NCBI GenBank assembly: GCA_944362615.1
Contig: CALVTM010000001.1
Coordinates: 62,001-126,000, forward strand
Length of the DNA: 64,000 bases
DNA from: an uncultured Clostridia bacterium
Lineage (GTDB): Bacteria > Bacillota > Clostridia > Christensenellales > Pumilibacteraceae
Reading direction: 5' to 3'
The notes under the pieces were generated by a model, which was not told where the DNA came from, searched no databases, and worked only from the letters and a program-made list of their open reading frames with translations. Position numbers and translations under genes: made by a program. Each line of letters opens with the position of its first letter. The stretch's first letter is position 1. This document shows positions 26,612 to 37,775 of this stretch, in pieces.

Positions 26612-27247
26612 TTAATTATAATACAATCGGCAGCTCTTTGTCAACAGTTGAAAGTCGTATGCCATGCTTTCGTCCTCACGTGCCGATGCCGTTACGGCAA
26701 TAAATGCGGATGCGTGACGTACATTGCCCGCTACGGTATATTCACCTTCTGTCGCATCGTGCATTACCGCCGCGGCAAGTACATTCCCCTGCGCTCCGTA
26801 AGCCGCAAGATCTTCGGCAAGACCGGTCAGACAGTATGATGCGTAACTTGCGCTTGCCTCACCGGTTTCCAGTGCGCGCCATAGCTGTTCGGTATCAGTT
26901 ACAGCGTCTGAAACTGCCCTTGAAAATTCATCGGTAATTCTTATTCGTATATCCAACAGCTCAAACTCTTCCGAAGCTACAGCTTCCGCGTCGGTGCGCT
27001 CCGAATATACCGCATAGATCACAAAATCACCGTCCGCAAGTACTCCGGCGCCTCCCTGCGCTCTTACGTAACGTACTTGTTCGGATGCGTTTTCCGTCCG
27101 CGTCCCGACTGCATAAAAAACTTCCTCGGTTCCGCCCAGGGTAAGACCTTTGAGCGCTATTACCGCGCCGCATATAAGCGCGGTCACCGCACATATGACG
27201 GTGACCGCTGCTCCGAGTATAAATAATGTTTTTCCGGTGCCGCTCAT
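26612..27247 (-). CDS. Membrane-anchored protein of unknown function
   Basis: 211 aa with one N-terminal membrane segment (residues 8-32, LFILGAAVTVICAVTALICG) and a long extracytoplasmic alpha/beta part rich in Ala, Glu and Asp. The segment AQGGAGVLADGDFVIYAVYSERTDAEAV looks like a SPOR-type ferredoxin fold, which would bind denuded peptidoglycan; this is a weak impression. No Shine-Dalgarno is seen before ATG 27247. A CGGAAT/ATTCCG inverted pair (27250-27286) lies just upstream. Confidence 0.65.
   Translation of the reverse strand: MSGTGKTLFILGAAVTVICAVTALICGAVIALKGLTLGGTEEVFYAVGTRTENASEQVRYVRAQGGAGVLADGDFVIYAVYSERTDAEAVASEEFELLDIRIRITDEFSRAVSDAVTDTEQLWRALETGEASASYASYCLTGLAEDLAAYGAQGNVLAAAVMHDATEGEYTVAGNVRHASAFIAVTASAREDESMAYDFQLLTKSCRLYYN
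26615..26644 (-). promoter_or_regulatory. Promoter of nfnAB
   Basis: -35 TTGACA (26644-26639), 18-bp spacer, -10 TATAAT (26620-26615). It overlaps the last codons of the upstream gene and gives a leader of about 50 nt. Confidence 0.75.
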
Positions 27248-27290
27248 ATTCGGATAATATGACGCCGCGTCCGGTTATATTCCGAATGAA

Positions 27291-27962
27291 CTACCACGCC
27301 TTTACGGCTTCTCCCTGCTTTACCGCAGGTATACCCAGTCTGCTCAGTACCGGTCCGGCATCATAAACAGGGCTGAAGTGTATAGCTACGATACGTACGC
27401 CCGCCTTTTCTGAAAGCTCCGCGCCTTGCTCAGCCGTCATATGAGGAGTGCCGGCGGGGAAACTGCAGTCCGTAAGAATAAGTTCGCTTCCGCGGCAGAA
27501 ATCAATCAGCTTATCCGAAAGCATAGCATCCGCCGTATACACAAAACTCTTTTCGTTTTCCGTCACACGGATAGCGTAGGTCTCTACGGGATGAATGGTT
27601 TTCGAAAATTCAAAACGTATCTTCCCGACAGTCACAACAGCGCCTTCGTTTATAACGCGAACATCATGCGACGCCGATCCTTTGAGAAGTGTAAAACAAT
27701 CGGAAGGAGTCGCCGGACAATATATTATGTGCTTACCGGGATAATATGCCAACGGCAAAGCATCACAAAAATGATCGTAATGAAGATGAGATAATATAAA
27801 TGCATCAACTTCAGATAAATTGATATATTTCTGAAGCATTGACAATGAACCGCTGCCCATATCAAGCACTACTGTCGCACTCTCGCCTTTTACCAAATAA
27901 CAAGCCGATGCGCAACCGGGCGCAGGATATGCTCCGTAAATGCCTACCGGGATTATTTCCAT
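27291..27962 (-). CDS. MBL-fold metallo-hydrolase
   Basis: 223 aa. The metal-binding signature HLHYDHF lies near residue 60, later ligands in HPVETYA, TADAMLSD and IAIHFSP. The fold is that of RNase Z/ElaC-like or glyoxalase II-like hydrolases; the substrate is unknown. GGAGGAG precedes ATG 27962. Confidence 0.85.
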   Translation of the reverse strand: MEIIPVGIYGAYPAPGCASACYLVKGESATVVLDMGSGSLSMLQKYINLSEVDAFILSHLHYDHFCDALPLAYYPGKHIIYCPATPSDCFTLLKGSASHDVRVINEGAVVTVGKIRFEFSKTIHPVETYAIRVTENEKSFVYTADAMLSDKLIDFCRGSELILTDCSFPAGTPHMTAEQGAELSEKAGVRIVAIHFSPVYDAGPVLSRLGIPAVKQGEAVKAW

Positions 27963-27997
27963 ATTTCTCCTCCAGTCCGTTTATACTGCTAATTTGT

Positions 27998-28026
27998 ACG
28001 CTAACATAATTTTATACATTTGTCAA
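27998..28026 (-). promoter_or_regulatory. Weak candidate promoter of the MBL hydrolase gene
   Basis: -35 TTGACA (28026-28021) is perfect, but the -10 at 17-bp spacing (TAGCGT) is poor. Confidence 0.4.
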
Positions 28027-28070
28027 TATGTTTTTATAAATTTTTTTATAATAAATTTTTATTAAGGGTA

Positions 28071-28099
28071 TTGATTATATCGTAATAATAGTATATACT
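28071..28099 (+). promoter_or_regulatory. Promoter of the structured RNA
   Basis: -35 TTGATT (28071-28076), 17-bp spacer, -10 TATACT (28094-28099); predicted start near 28106. No coding gene follows on this strand before the terminator. Confidence 0.72.
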
Positions 28100-28105
28100 T
28101 ATATT

Positions 28106-28359
28106 GTAATTAATCAATATGCCTGCGGCTCACGTTAGTTGCATATATTTAACCTCAACTATTAAAAGGGCTTATGGCACGTTCTTATGCATTATGTCAG
28201 GCCTCGGTAACCGACTGCAAGACTACGACTTGCACTCGCAGTGGAAGACAGACGGCATAGACTGCCTGCCCACCTGCCATTGGCGGGTTAGTATCGGCAA
28301 TACGACGGTCCTCGCGGGTCAAATGTTTGGCGCCTTTGCTTTACGCAAAGGCGCTTTTT
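28106..28359 (+). ncRNA. ssrS: Structured non-coding RNA, probable 6S RNA
   Basis: A promoter and an intrinsic terminator frame about 250 nt with no supported reading frame. The ends can fold into an interrupted rod: CCTGCGG (28122-28128) with TCGCGGG (28313-28319), CGT (28133-28135) with ACG (28303-28305), GTTGC (28138-28142) with GCAAT (28298-28302). An apical hairpin GCAAG/CTTGC sits in the middle, and an AT-rich unpaired stretch (near 28143-28165, with TTTAACCTC) could be the open-promoter bubble. 5' CCTGCGG, TATTTAACCTC and GGAAGACAG resemble Firmicute 6S RNA as I remember it. The rest of 27963-28421 holds only promoters and terminators. Confidence 0.6.
28329..28359 (+). terminator. Intrinsic terminator of the structured RNA
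   Basis: Stem 28330-28339 with 28345-28354, 5-nt loop, T5 run at 28355-28359. Confidence 0.9.
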
Positions 28360-28386
28360 GTAACGATATCATCATTTCGCATAATG

Positions 28387-28414
28387 TAAAAGCGACCGCT
28401 CTTTTGCGGTCGCT
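28387..28414 (-). terminator. Intrinsic terminator after dapL
   Basis: Nine-base-pair stem (28391-28399 with 28406-28414); the minus strand continues TTTTACATTA. Confidence 0.8.
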
Positions 28415-28421
28415 TCTGTCA

Positions 28422-29591
28422 TTAAAGTATTTTTCTGATGCGCTTGAGCGCTTCTGCCGTATTCTCATACGTATTGAACGCCGTAAGTCTGAAGAAACCT
28501 TCTCCGTTCTTTCCGAAACCGGATCCGGGCGTTCCTACTACGTTTGCTTCATGGAGCAGCCTGTCAAAGAACGTCCAGCTGTCAGTTCCGCACTTGAGCC
28601 ATATGTACGGCGAATTCTTACCGCCCGTATGATATATGCCCATTTCCGTAAGCGCATCGGATATAAGCTCGGCATTCTTTCTGTAAGCCGCTATGTTTTC
28701 CATGTTCTGGCGGATGCCTTCGTCCGAATATGCCGCTTCAGCCATACGCTGCTGTATGTAACTCGTACCGTTGAATTTAGTCGACTGACGTCTTGCCCAC
28801 ATATTTGCGAACTTTCCTCCGCAAAGTTCATCGGGAACGATAGTGTAACCGCAACGAACACCTGTGAAGCCCGCCGTCTTGGAGAAAGAGCAAAGCTCTA
28901 CCGCGCACTCTCTTGCACCGTCTATCGCGAATATGCTGCGGGGTACTGCGGGATCGGTCACAAACGCCTCGTATGCCGCATCGTATATTATTATCGCACC
29001 CTGCTTCTGCGCATAGTCTACCCACGCCTTGAGACCCTCTCGGGTAAACGCCGAACCTGTCGGATTGTTCGGAGAGCAAAGGTAAATTATATCGCACTTT
29101 ACGTTATTGTCGGGGACAGGCGCAAAGTCGTTCTCTTCCGTCGCGTTACAATATATGATCTTTCTTCCGCTCATTATATTGCTGTCAACATATACGGGAT
29201 ATACCGGATCAGGGATCAGCACGGTGTTGTCGGTATCAAACATATCGACTATATTTCCGCAATCGCTCTTTGCTCCGTCGGATACATGTACCTCATGAGG
29301 AGATACCTTTACGCCGAAACGAGCATAGTATGCGCTGATACGCTCCCTGAGGAAGTCATATCCCTGGGAATCCGGGCTGTAGCCCCTGAACGTCTCTGCT
29401 CTGCCCATTTCTTCCATCGCCTTCATACCGGCGGCGACGACGCAAGGTGCAAGCGGTCTGGTAACATCGCCTATTCCCATTCTTATTATTTTTGCAGACG
29501 GGTTCTCTGCGGTATATGCAGATACTCGCTTTGCTATCTCGACAAAAAGATAACTGTCTTTTACTTTATCGTAATTGGTATTGAGATTCAT
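28422..29591 (-). CDS. dapL: LL-diaminopimelate aminotransferase
   Basis: 389-aa fold-type I aminotransferase that makes LL-2,6-diaminopimelate directly from tetrahydrodipicolinate and glutamate, bypassing succinylated or acetylated steps. Signatures: [22 protein letters not shown] and the PLP lysine in [15 protein letters not shown]. It is the last gene of a long operon, overlaps pyrG as ATGA, and lies one gene downstream of the DapF domain that uses its product. Confidence 0.93.
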   Translation of the reverse strand: MNLNTNYDKVKDSYLFVEIAKRVSAYTAENPSAKIIRMGIGDVTRPLAPCVVAAGMKAMEEMGRAETFRGYSPDSQGYDFLRERISAYYARFGVKVSPHEVHVSDGAKSDCGNIVDMFDTDNTVLIPDPVYPVYVDSNIMSGRKIIYCNATEENDFAPVPDNNVKCDIIYLCSPNNPTGSAFTREGLKAWVDYAQKQGAIIIYDAAYEAFVTDPAVPRSIFAIDGARECAVELCSFSKTAGFTGVRCGYTIVPDELCGGKFANMWARRQSTKFNGTSYIQQRMAEAAYSDEGIRQNMENIAAYRKNAELISDALTEMGIYHTGGKNSPYIWLKCGTDSWTFFDRLLHEANVVGTPGSGFGKNGEGFFRLTAFNTYENTAEALKRIRKIL

Positions 29592-31219
29592 TTTTTTCCT
29601 GCCTTTTTACTTCTTGCCTCTTTTTGCTCAAGCGCCGCCGCAACAAACGCTTTGAATATAGGCTGAGGACGGTGCGGTCTGCTCTTGAATTCAGGATGAT
29701 ATTGCACGCCGATATAGAACGGATGATTGGGTAGCTCCACAGACTCCACCAGGTCGTTCTGCGGGTTGCGTCCGCCGATCACAAGTCCGAGTTCCGTAAA
29801 TTTTTCGCGGTACGCATTATTGAACTCAAAACGGTGACGGTGGCGTTCGTACACGGTAGTCGCACCGTCATATATGCGCGAAAGCAGTGTTCCGGGCGCG
29901 ACTTCGCATTCATAAGCGCCCAGTCGCATAGTGCCGCCGGTATTCTCCATGCCGTGCTGACCTTCCATGAAGTCGATAACTTTATCAGGAGAGTAATGAT
30001 CAAACTCGCGGCTGTTTGCTTCAGGAAGCCCCGCAACATGCCTTGCAAATTCAATGACCGCTATCTGCATGCCGAGACATATTCCGAAATAAGGTATGCC
30101 GTTTCCCCTTGCGTACTGAGCGGCAACTATCATGCCTTCTATGCCTCTGTCGCCGAAACCTCCGGGAACGAGTATGCCGTCAGCATCAGCAAGACGCTCT
30201 GCACAATTTTCCTCATTGAGCTTTTCACTGTCTACCCAGTCGATATTGATCTTCGCGCCGTTGTGTATACCGCCGTGCGTCAACGCCTCGATTATTGACA
30301 GATAGGTATCGAACATATGCGTGTATTTACCGCATATCGCTATTGTAACTTCTTTATCGCGCACCCTTGCCTTTTCAAGCATGTTCATCCAATCGGTAAG
30401 GTCGGGTTTATTGTCCGGCAAACCGAGCAGACGGCTCACTACTTCGCATATCTTGCTCTCCTCGAGCATGAGCGGCGCTTCGTACAACAATTTGACGTTG
30501 CGGTTTTCTATGACACAATCGGGGAACACATTACATGTCAATGCAATCTTTCTCTTGATCGCGTCGTCAAGTTTTCCGTCACAACGACAAACAATAAGAT
30601 CAGGCTGTATTCCGAGGCTTTGAAGTTCCTTTACGGAATGCTGTGTCGGTTTTGACTTCACTTCGCCGCTCGATTTTATCACGGGAACAAGCGTTACATG
30701 GATATATATGCAATTTTCCCTGCCCACCTCGTTTCCTACCTGACGAATCGCCTCGAGGAACGGTAGACTTTCTATGTCGCCTATCGTGCCGCCTATCTCT
30801 GTTATAACAACATCAGCACCGTCTTTTTTTGCAACGGAATATACAAATCGCTTTATCTCATTTGTTATGTGCGGTATTACCTGTACGGTTTCTCCGTTGT
30901 ACACACCGTTACGCTCGTTATTCAGAACGTTCCAGTATACTTTACCCGTCGTAAGGTTGGAATACTTATTGAGGTTTTCATCAATAAAACGCTCGTAATG
31001 TCCGAGGTCAAGGTCGGTTTCAGCACCGTCTTCCGTTACGAATACCTCTCCGTGCTGATACGGACTCATCGTACCCGGATCTATATTGATGTAAGGATCC
31101 AGCTTCTGAGATACTACTTTCAGACCCTTTGCCTTCAGCAGCATTCCCAGACTTGCAGCCGTTATACCCTTTCCCAGACCGGATACAACTCCGCCCGTAA
31201 CGAAAATGTACTTCGTCAT
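29588..31219 (-). CDS. pyrG: CTP synthase (canonical copy)
   Basis: 543 aa. The N-terminal synthase domain ([49 protein letters not shown]) aminates UTP using ATP. The C-terminal glutaminase domain has an intact triad: Cys in GICLGMQ, His508 and Glu510 in YHPEF. A basic tail ([11 protein letters not shown]) follows. It overlaps carB-dapF and dapL as ATGA. A second, altered copy lies at 53671-55227. Confidence 0.97.
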   Translation of the reverse strand: MTKYIFVTGGVVSGLGKGITAASLGMLLKAKGLKVVSQKLDPYINIDPGTMSPYQHGEVFVTEDGAETDLDLGHYERFIDENLNKYSNLTTGKVYWNVLNNERNGVYNGETVQVIPHITNEIKRFVYSVAKKDGADVVITEIGGTIGDIESLPFLEAIRQVGNEVGRENCIYIHVTLVPVIKSSGEVKSKPTQHSVKELQSLGIQPDLIVCRCDGKLDDAIKRKIALTCNVFPDCVIENRNVKLLYEAPLMLEESKICEVVSRLLGLPDNKPDLTDWMNMLEKARVRDKEVTIAICGKYTHMFDTYLSIIEALTHGGIHNGAKINIDWVDSEKLNEENCAERLADADGILVPGGFGDRGIEGMIVAAQYARGNGIPYFGICLGMQIAVIEFARHVAGLPEANSREFDHYSPDKVIDFMEGQHGMENTGGTMRLGAYECEVAPGTLLSRIYDGATTVYERHRHRFEFNNAYREKFTELGLVIGGRNPQNDLVESVELPNHPFYIGVQYHPEFKSRPHRPQPIFKAFVAAALEQKEARSKKAGKK

Positions 31220-34200
31220 AACCTCGCTACTCCTTTGTACACTTCTACGGCATCACCTGTAAGATATACGGTTTCACCCGTGTACTGTACGGTGAGCTCT
31301 CCTCCCTTAAGACGAACCGTCACCGAATCGCCGCACTTGAATTTGCCGAGCTTGGTAAGTGCAACTACGGCAGCACACGTTCCCGTTCCGCACGCATAAG
31401 TCTCGCCTGTTCCGCGCTCCCATACGCGCACTTTTACCGTGGCTTCATCCAGTACCTGTACAAACTCCACGTTCACGCGGTCCGGGAAAAGCGGATCGTT
31501 CTCTATCATAGGACCTATTTTTTCAATATCAACGTCATCAACATCGTCTACCGGGATCACGCAATGCGGGTTACCCATCGATACGCAGCTTATACGACGC
31601 TCTTCGCCCGCAAGCATAACGGGCATGTCTATCACTTCGCCGGAAAGCTTGACCGGTATTTTATCCGCGGAAAACTCGGGTGCGCCCATATCCACTTTCG
31701 CGCTGGATACTTCATTGTTACGCACGAACAACCAGAGTTTTTTGATACCGCTTCGCGTTTCTACAGTTATTTCCTTTCTGTTGACATGACCGGTATCGTA
31801 AATATACTTACCTACACACCGTATTGCATTTCCGCACATCATGCCTTCACTGCCGTCTGCATTGAACTCACGCATCTTGATATCCGCAACAGAAGACGAT
31901 TCTATGAATACAACGCCGTCACCGCCTACTCCGAAATGTCTGTCAGAAAGGTTGACCGCTATCGATTCCATGTTGGTTATTTTATGTTTGCGGCTGTCTA
32001 TATAAATATAATCGTTTCCGCAGCCCTGCATCTTGATGAAGGATATTTTCTGCTTTTCCGTACGCATACGGTTGATATCAACAAGCTCTATATTGCCCTG
32101 GCTGTACTTGGAACGAAGAGCACCCGCAAGCGCATTTGCAGTATCCAGGCTGGTAAGGCACGGAATTGCAAGCGCGACAGCTTCACGGCGTAAGCGTACG
32201 TCATCTTCCGACGGGATACGGCCTTTGGAAGACGTGCATATAAGCAGACTGACTTTACCGCCCGTAAGCAGATCAAACGTCGTCTCGCTGCCTCCGTCGC
32301 TTATCTTATTAACGACGGTCACCTTCATTCCCGCCTTTCTGATAACTTCTCCGGTACCCGCAGTCGCGTAAAGTTTATAGCCCAGCTCACTGTACTCCTT
32401 TGCAAGCGCGGCTATCTCCGGCTTATCAACGTCGCGTACAGTGATCAGCACTCCGCTGCGGTTCTTTCTGTCCATGTCGTAACCGGCGGCGCACAATCCC
32501 TTATAAAGAGCTTCGTCCAGACTCTTGCCTATTCCGAGCACTTCTCCCGTAGATTTCATTTCGGGACCAAGATGCGTATCCAGGTCGGCAAGCTTTTCAA
32601 AACTGAATATGGGAACTTTTACCGCGACATAAGGGCTACGTTTATACAGTCCGGTGCCGTAGCCGAGATCCGCAAGTTTTTTGCCGAGCATACACTCTGT
32701 TGCAAGCTGGATCATCGGAACGCCGGTAACTTTGCTTATATAAGGCACGGTACGGCTGGAACGGGGATTGACCTCGATAACGTAGATCTGATTGTTTTTG
32801 ACGATATACTGAATGTTTATCAGTCCCTTGGTCTCCAGTCCGAGAGCAAGCTGACGGGTGTTTTCAATAAGCTGCTCTATGATCTCGTCACCAAGGTGCT
32901 GAGCAGGATATATCGCTATCGAGTCACCGCTGTGTATACCCGTTCTTTCAACGTGTTCCATTATACCGGGTATCAGAATATCTTTTCCGTCGCATATTGC
33001 ATCGACTTCGACCTCTGTTCCGATAACGTATTTATCTATAAGTATAATGTTATTCGGATTCTCGGTGAGTATGACATTCATATATTCGCGAATGTCGCTC
33101 TCGCCCCATGCTATGATCATGTTCTGACCGCCAAGCACGTAACTGGGACGCATGAGTACCGGATATCCGAGCATTTCGCCTACCTTAAGCGCATCTTCCG
33201 TGTTTGTTACGGTATGACCTGCCGGACGACGTATGTGAAGCTTTTCGAGCAATTCGTCAAATCGCTCCCTGTCCTCTGCCGCGTCTATCATATCTGCGGA
33301 GGTTCCGAGTATGCGCACTCCGGACTCACTGAGATGCTTGGTAAGCTTGATCGCCGTCTGTCCGCCGAACGCAACTACTGCGCCGTAAGGCTTCTCTGTC
33401 GCTATCACGTTGTCTACATCTTCCGGAGTAAGAGGCTCGAAATACAGTCTGTCTGCAGTGTCAAAGTCGGTGGAAACGGTTTCGGGATTGTTGTTTACGA
33501 TCGCGACTTCACAGCCCGCTTCCTTGAGCGCCCAAACGCAATGAACGGACGCATAGTCGAACTCTATACCCTGTCCTATTCTGATAGGACCGGAACCGAA
33601 TACTATAACTCTGCGCTTCTTCTTGTCACCGCGCTCTTTAATGAACTCATCGGCTTCGTTCTCGTCATCGTACGTTGAGTAGAAGTACGGCGTTTCTGCT
33701 TTGAACTCCGCTCCGCATGTGTCGACCATTTTATACACAGCTCTGCGGTGAGCAGGCAGTTTATTGCCGCTTATGCTCTGAAGCACTTTGTCCGGATAAC
33801 CCAGTTTCTTTCCGCGGATGTACTCCTCTTTCGTGAGCTCTTTTCCGCGTATGGATTGCTCATAATCCACAAGGTTTGCTATCTTGGTAATAAACCACTT
33901 GTCTATCTTCGTTTCGTCGCATATCTCATCGACCGTACGCAGTTTACGCTTGAGGGCTTCATATATCATGAACAGCCTGTAGTCGGTCGCAGGCATGAGC
34001 GAGTTAACTACCTTTTCATCACTGTAATGATTATACTTAGAGTTATCAAGACTGAGACCTTCGCTTCCTCTTACCGCCTTCATAAGCGCGTTTTCAAAAG
34101 AAGGAGCAATCGACATAACTTCGCCCGTTGCTTTCATCTGAGTGCCGAGGTTGCGCTTTGCATAGACGAATTTGTCAAAAGGCCAGCGAGGAAGTTTGAC

Positions 34201-35262
34201 TACTATATAATCGACTGTAGGCTCGAAAGACGCCTTGGTCTTTCCGGTCACGACATTGGGAATCTCGTCAAGATTATATCCGAGAGCAATCAGCGTCGCT
34301 ACTTTTGCTATAGGGTAACCGGTCGCTTTCGACGCAAGTGCGGACGAACGGGATACACGAGGATTAACCTCTATAACAGCATATTCCATGCTGTCGGGCT
34401 TAAGAGCGAACTGACAGTTGCAGCCGCCCTCGATACCGAGCGCCGTTATTATATTGAGCGCCGCGCTGCGCAGCATCTGAAACTCACGATCGGCAAGCGT
34501 CACGCACGGAGCAACGACTATACTGTCACCCGTATGTACGCCTACCGGGTCAAAGTTCTCCATCGAACATACGGCAATTACATTACCTGCATGGTCTCTG
34601 ATGACCTCGAACTCTATTTCTTTCCAGCCGGATATACATTTTTCGATAAGTACCTGCGTTATCGGGGAAAGATACAGACCACCTGCCGCTATTTCACGAA
34701 GCTGTTCCTCATTGTCGGCAATACCGCCGCCTGCTCCGCCCAGTGTAAATGCAGGACGGACTATAACGGGATAGCCTATCTCTCCGGCGAAATCCACCGC
34801 AGACTGAACGTCGTTTACAACTTTGGAAGGGATAACCGGTTGTCCGATCTCTTCCATCGTATCCTTGAACTTCTGTCTGTCCTCCGCTTTGTCTATCGTC
34901 TCCGGATTCATTCCGAGCAGACGTACGTTGTTCTCCTTGAGGAACCCGCTCTTATCCAACTGCATGGAAAGCGTAAGACCCGTCTGTCCGCCCAGACTGG
35001 GAAGTATACCATCCGGCTTCTCTTCAAGTATTATACGCTTGAGCACAGGAAGAGTAAGAGGCTCGATGTATATCTGATCCGCCATGGCTTTATCCGTCAT
35101 TATCGTAGCGGGGTTGGAGTTTACAAGCACTACCTCTACTTTTTCATTCTTAAGCGTATGACAAGCCTGTGTGCCTGCATAATCAAACTCGGCTGCCTGT
35201 CCTATGGTTATCGGACCGGATCCTATGACCAGTACCTTTTTTATGTTCTTGTTCTTAGGCAT
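31216..35262 (-). CDS. carB-dapF: Carbamoyl-phosphate synthase large subunit fused to diaminopimelate epimerase
   Basis: 1348 aa in one uninterrupted frame. Residues 1-1065 are a complete CarB: two ATP-grasp halves (starting [19 protein letters not shown] and [19 protein letters not shown]) and the C-terminal MGS-type allosteric domain (about 935-1060). Residues 1066-1348 are a complete DapF with both catalytic cysteines, [12 protein letters not shown] and [11 protein letters not shown], plus GNPHCVIPV. There is essentially no linker (IELVDINRM then [14 protein letters not shown]). The internal ATG at 32067 has no Shine-Dalgarno, so separate translation of DapF is unlikely. CarB makes carbamoyl phosphate with CarA; DapF turns LL-DAP into meso-DAP. 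A missed stop in the assembly is the main alternative. Confidence 0.93.
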   Translation of the reverse strand: MPKNKNIKKVLVIGSGPITIGQAAEFDYAGTQACHTLKNEKVEVVLVNSNPATIMTDKAMADQIYIEPLTLPVLKRIILEEKPDGILPSLGGQTGLTLSMQLDKSGFLKENNVRLLGMNPETIDKAEDRQKFKDTMEEIGQPVIPSKVVNDVQSAVDFAGEIGYPVIVRPAFTLGGAGGGIADNEEQLREIAAGGLYLSPITQVLIEKCISGWKEIEFEVIRDHAGNVIAVCSMENFDPVGVHTGDSIVVAPCVTLADREFQMLRSAALNIITALGIEGGCNCQFALKPDSMEYAVIEVNPRVSRSSALASKATGYPIAKVATLIALGYNLDEIPNVVTGKTKASFEPTVDYIVVKLPRWPFDKFVYAKRNLGTQMKATGEVMSIAPSFENALMKAVRGSEGLSLDNSKYNHYSDEKVVNSLMPATDYRLFMIYEALKRKLRTVDEICDETKIDKWFITKIANLVDYEQSIRGKELTKEEYIRGKKLGYPDKVLQSISGNKLPAHRRAVYKMVDTCGAEFKAETPYFYSTYDDENEADEFIKERGDKKKRRVIVFGSGPIRIGQGIEFDYASVHCVWALKEAGCEVAIVNNNPETVSTDFDTADRLYFEPLTPEDVDNVIATEKPYGAVVAFGGQTAIKLTKHLSESGVRILGTSADMIDAAEDRERFDELLEKLHIRRPAGHTVTNTEDALKVGEMLGYPVLMRPSYVLGGQNMIIAWGESDIREYMNVILTENPNNIILIDKYVIGTEVEVDAICDGKDILIPGIMEHVERTGIHSGDSIAIYPAQHLGDEIIEQLIENTRQLALGLETKGLINIQYIVKNNQIYVIEVNPRSSRTVPYISKVTGVPMIQLATECMLGKKLADLGYGTGLYKRSPYVAVKVPIFSFEKLADLDTHLGPEMKSTGEVLGIGKSLDEALYKGLCAAGYDMDRKNRSGVLITVRDVDKPEIAALAKEYSELGYKLYATAGTGEVIRKAGMKVTVVNKISDGGSETTFDLLTGGKVSLLICTSSKGRIPSEDDVRLRREAVALAIPCLTSLDTANALAGALRSKYSQGNIELVDINRMRTEKQKISFIKMQGCGNDYIYIDSRKHKITNMESIAVNLSDRHFGVGGDGVVFIESSSVADIKMREFNADGSEGMMCGNAIRCVGKYIYDTGHVNRKEITVETRSGIKKLWLFVRNNEVSSAKVDMGAPEFSADKIPVKLSGEVIDMPVMLAGEERRISCVSMGNPHCVIPVDDVDDVDIEKIGPMIENDPLFPDRVNVEFVQVLDEATVKVRVWERGTGETYACGTGTCAAVVALTKLGKFKCGDSVTVRLKGGELTVQYTGETVYLTGDAVEVYKGVARL

Positions 35263-36328
35263 TGCGCTCCTCCGTCATGGCAATAAATCTGTCAAATAAA
35301 AACTCTGTATCAAGCGGTCCGCCATGTGCCTCGGGATGGAACTGTACCGTAAAGCACGGGCGTTTGAGATAATCTATTCCTTCACATGTTTTATCGTTCG
35401 CGTTTATCATGCGCACTTTGCCCACATCTTCCGGTATGGACTTATTGCGCACCGCATAACCGTGGTTCTGACTCGTAATGTACACCTTACCGGTAACAAG
35501 ATCTTTGACCGGCTGGTTCGCTCCGCGGTGACCGTATTTGAGTTTGTGCGTCTTGGCTCCAGACGCAAGCGCCATAAGCTGATGACCGAGGCATATTCCG
35601 AACGTAGGTATCTTATATTCGTTCAGCTTTTTGATCTGCTCCAGCTCGAACTTAGCGTCCATGGGATCGCCGCCGCCGTTGCTCAGCATTATACCCTGCG
35701 GCTTGTGCGACAGTATCTCTTCCGCGGTCATTGTGCAGGGCAGAACATGGACTTCACAGCCACGTGCCGCAAGCTCTCTCGGTATGTTGAGTTTTGCGCC
35801 GTAATCGATAAGGACGATACGGATGCCTTCACCAAGCACATACGGCTCTTTTACGGTCGTGTTCATCGGCGCATCTTTGACTCTGAACTTGCTTATCTCG
35901 TTCAGCTTATCCTTCATTCCGTCAAGAGAAGGCGTTATCATGCCGTTCATGACACCGTGCTCTCTTATCGTTCTTGTGAGTCTGCGGGTATCGATACCCT
36001 CGATGCCTACGACTTTCTGATCGATAAGCCAATCGTTGAGCTCACCGTCTTTGCGGAAATTACTGCCCATCCGGCAAAGCTCTCGTACGATGTAACCCTT
36101 GCAGTAAGCCTTGTCAGATTCATTGTCCGCCGGTATCGCTCCGTAATTGCCTATCAAAGGAAATGTCTGAGTGATGATCTGTCCGTAATAGGAAGGATCG
36201 GTCAGCGTCTCCATGTATGATCCCATGCCTGTCGTGAATACGACTTCACCGAGCGTTTCGCCCTCTGCGCCGATACCCGTTCCTTCGTAAACGTCTCCGT
36301 TTGCCAAAATCAAATACGCTTTTTTCAT
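35255..36328 (-). CDS. carA: Carbamoyl-phosphate synthase small subunit
   Basis: 357-aa class I glutamine amidotransferase that supplies ammonia to CarB. The start is taken as MKKAYLILANGDVYEG (36328); a longer frame reaches 36388 but overlaps purF and lacks signature. The triad Cys is in FGICLGHQLMAL and the His-Glu in QFHPEAHGG. It overlaps carB by 8 bp. Confidence 0.94.
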   Translation of the reverse strand: MKKAYLILANGDVYEGTGIGAEGETLGEVVFTTGMGSYMETLTDPSYYGQIITQTFPLIGNYGAIPADNESDKAYCKGYIVRELCRMGSNFRKDGELNDWLIDQKVVGIEGIDTRRLTRTIREHGVMNGMITPSLDGMKDKLNEISKFRVKDAPMNTTVKEPYVLGEGIRIVLIDYGAKLNIPRELAARGCEVHVLPCTMTAEEILSHKPQGIMLSNGGGDPMDAKFELEQIKKLNEYKIPTFGICLGHQLMALASGAKTHKLKYGHRGANQPVKDLVTGKVYITSQNHGYAVRNKSIPEDVGKVRMINANDKTCEGIDYLKRPCFTVQFHPEAHGGPLDTEFLFDRFIAMTEERNA

Positions 36329-36359
36329 AATCCGTTTATGTTCTCCGATTTGGTTTTTC

Positions 36360-37775
36360 TCAGTCAAATTTATCTTTTTTACCGGCACCGGATACGTCTA
36401 TCGGATATTTATCCGTAAAGCATCCCGTGCAGTATTCTATATCCGTTCCCTGCTTTATCTGAACCAGCCTGTCCACGTCCAGAAATACCAGGCTGTCCGC
36501 GCCTATCTTTTCACGTATCTCCTCTATGCTGCAGTTTGCCGCTATAAGGTTTTCCTTGCTGTCTATATCGGTACCGAAATAGCAGGGCGCTATAAACGGC
36601 GGCGCACTTATACGCATATGGATCTCTTTTGCGCCCGCATCCCGCAAAGATTTGATTATCCTTGCGCTCGTCGTACCGCGGACGATGGAGTCGTCCACAA
36701 GTATGACTCTCTTGCCTTCGATGGACGCACGAAGCGGGTTGAGTTTGAGACCGACGGCTCGCGATCGTCCCTTTTGCGTCGGTAATATAAAGCTGCGTCC
36801 CACATATCTGTTACGTACAAATGCCATTCCGTAGGGTACTCCCGATTCCATACTGTATCCATATGCAGCGTCAAATCCGCTCTCGGGTACGCCGCATACT
36901 ATATCGGCATCCGTCGGACACTGACGCGCAAGCGCTTTGCCCATCTCCAGCCGCGCCTTATAGACACTCATACCATCGATAAAGCTGTCCGGACGCGCAA
37001 AGTATATCAGCTCAAATACACAGAGAGAACGCTTACCCGGCTTGACAAAATAACTTTCGCATTTGCCCGAACGGCTGAAACAACATATCTCACCCGGTTT
37101 TACGTCTCTTTCGTACACAGCGCCTATACTGTCAAAAGCGCACGTTTCGCTCGCAGCCACAACGGAAGTCCCCAGCCTTCCTATGCAAAGCGGACGGAAT
37201 CCGTTGGGATCCCTGGCGACTATGAGCTTATCTTTCGTCATTATTATCAGCGAAAAAGCCCCCTGTATCGTTCCGAGCAGATCTATTACCGACTGCTCAA
37301 GACTTCCCGTCTTTATTATCCGGTCTACGATTATTTTACTGATGATCTCAGTATCGTTGGTAGTATAAAATACCGCGCCGCGCTCGTTGACCATATAGCT
37401 GCGCAGTTCATCCGCATTGGTTATGTTACCGTTATGACATACGGCAAAAGTCAATCTCGAATGGTGAGTGACAATCGGTTGTGTGTTCTCTACCGTATTT
37501 CCGCCCGTAGTTGAATATCTTACATGCCCGCACGCCATTTTTGTCATCGGCGCAGTTGCAAGAAAGTCATTGCCGAATACATCGGACACAAGTCCTACGT
37601 TTTTACGACACGCTATGCTGTCCACATTCTCAGAGTCGGTGAAATAAGCTATGCCTGCCCCTTCCTGTCCTCTGTGCTGAAGTGCAAGAAGCGCCGTTGC
37701 CGCAATATGCACACAAGGCTGATCCTGTTCGTCTATTATGCCGAATACGCCGCATTCTTCATTAATTTTTCTCAT
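36360..37775 (-). CDS. purF: Amidophosphoribosyltransferase
   Basis: 471-aa first enzyme of de novo purine synthesis. The N-terminal Ntn glutaminase nucleophile is Cys8 (EECGVFGIID), so a short propeptide must be removed as in Bacillus PurF. The PRPP loop is VILVDDSIVRGTTS. C-terminal Cys residues (C-terminal NCSIEEI and EYCTGCF) are where Bacillus-type enzymes hold a [4Fe-4S] cluster. It overlaps the ANTAR gene by 14 bp. No other pur genes of the IMP branch are present here. Confidence 0.95.
   Translation of the reverse strand: MRKINEECGVFGIIDEQDQPCVHIAATALLALQHRGQEGAGIAYFTDSENVDSIACRKNVGLVSDVFGNDFLATAPMTKMACGHVRYSTTGGNTVENTQPIVTHHSRLTFAVCHNGNITNADELRSYMVNERGAVFYTTNDTEIISKIIVDRIIKTGSLEQSVIDLLGTIQGAFSLIIMTKDKLIVARDPNGFRPLCIGRLGTSVVAASETCAFDSIGAVYERDVKPGEICCFSRSGKCESYFVKPGKRSLCVFELIYFARPDSFIDGMSVYKARLEMGKALARQCPTDADIVCGVPESGFDAAYGYSMESGVPYGMAFVRNRYVGRSFILPTQKGRSRAVGLKLNPLRASIEGKRVILVDDSIVRGTTSARIIKSLRDAGAKEIHMRISAPPFIAPCYFGTDIDSKENLIAANCSIEEIREKIGADSLVFLDVDRLVQIKQGTDIEYCTGCFTDKYPIDVSGAGKKDKFD

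Noticed and set aside
28119-29666. Long plus-strand reading frame (515 codons)
   Set aside because: It runs antisense through dapL and begins inside the structured RNA; the translation has no family features and is rich in Arg, Tyr and Cys as expected from the reverse of a gene.
33748-35286. Plus-strand reading frame of 512 codons over carB
   Set aside because: It is a shadow of carB on the other strand; no ribosome binding site and no recognisable domain.
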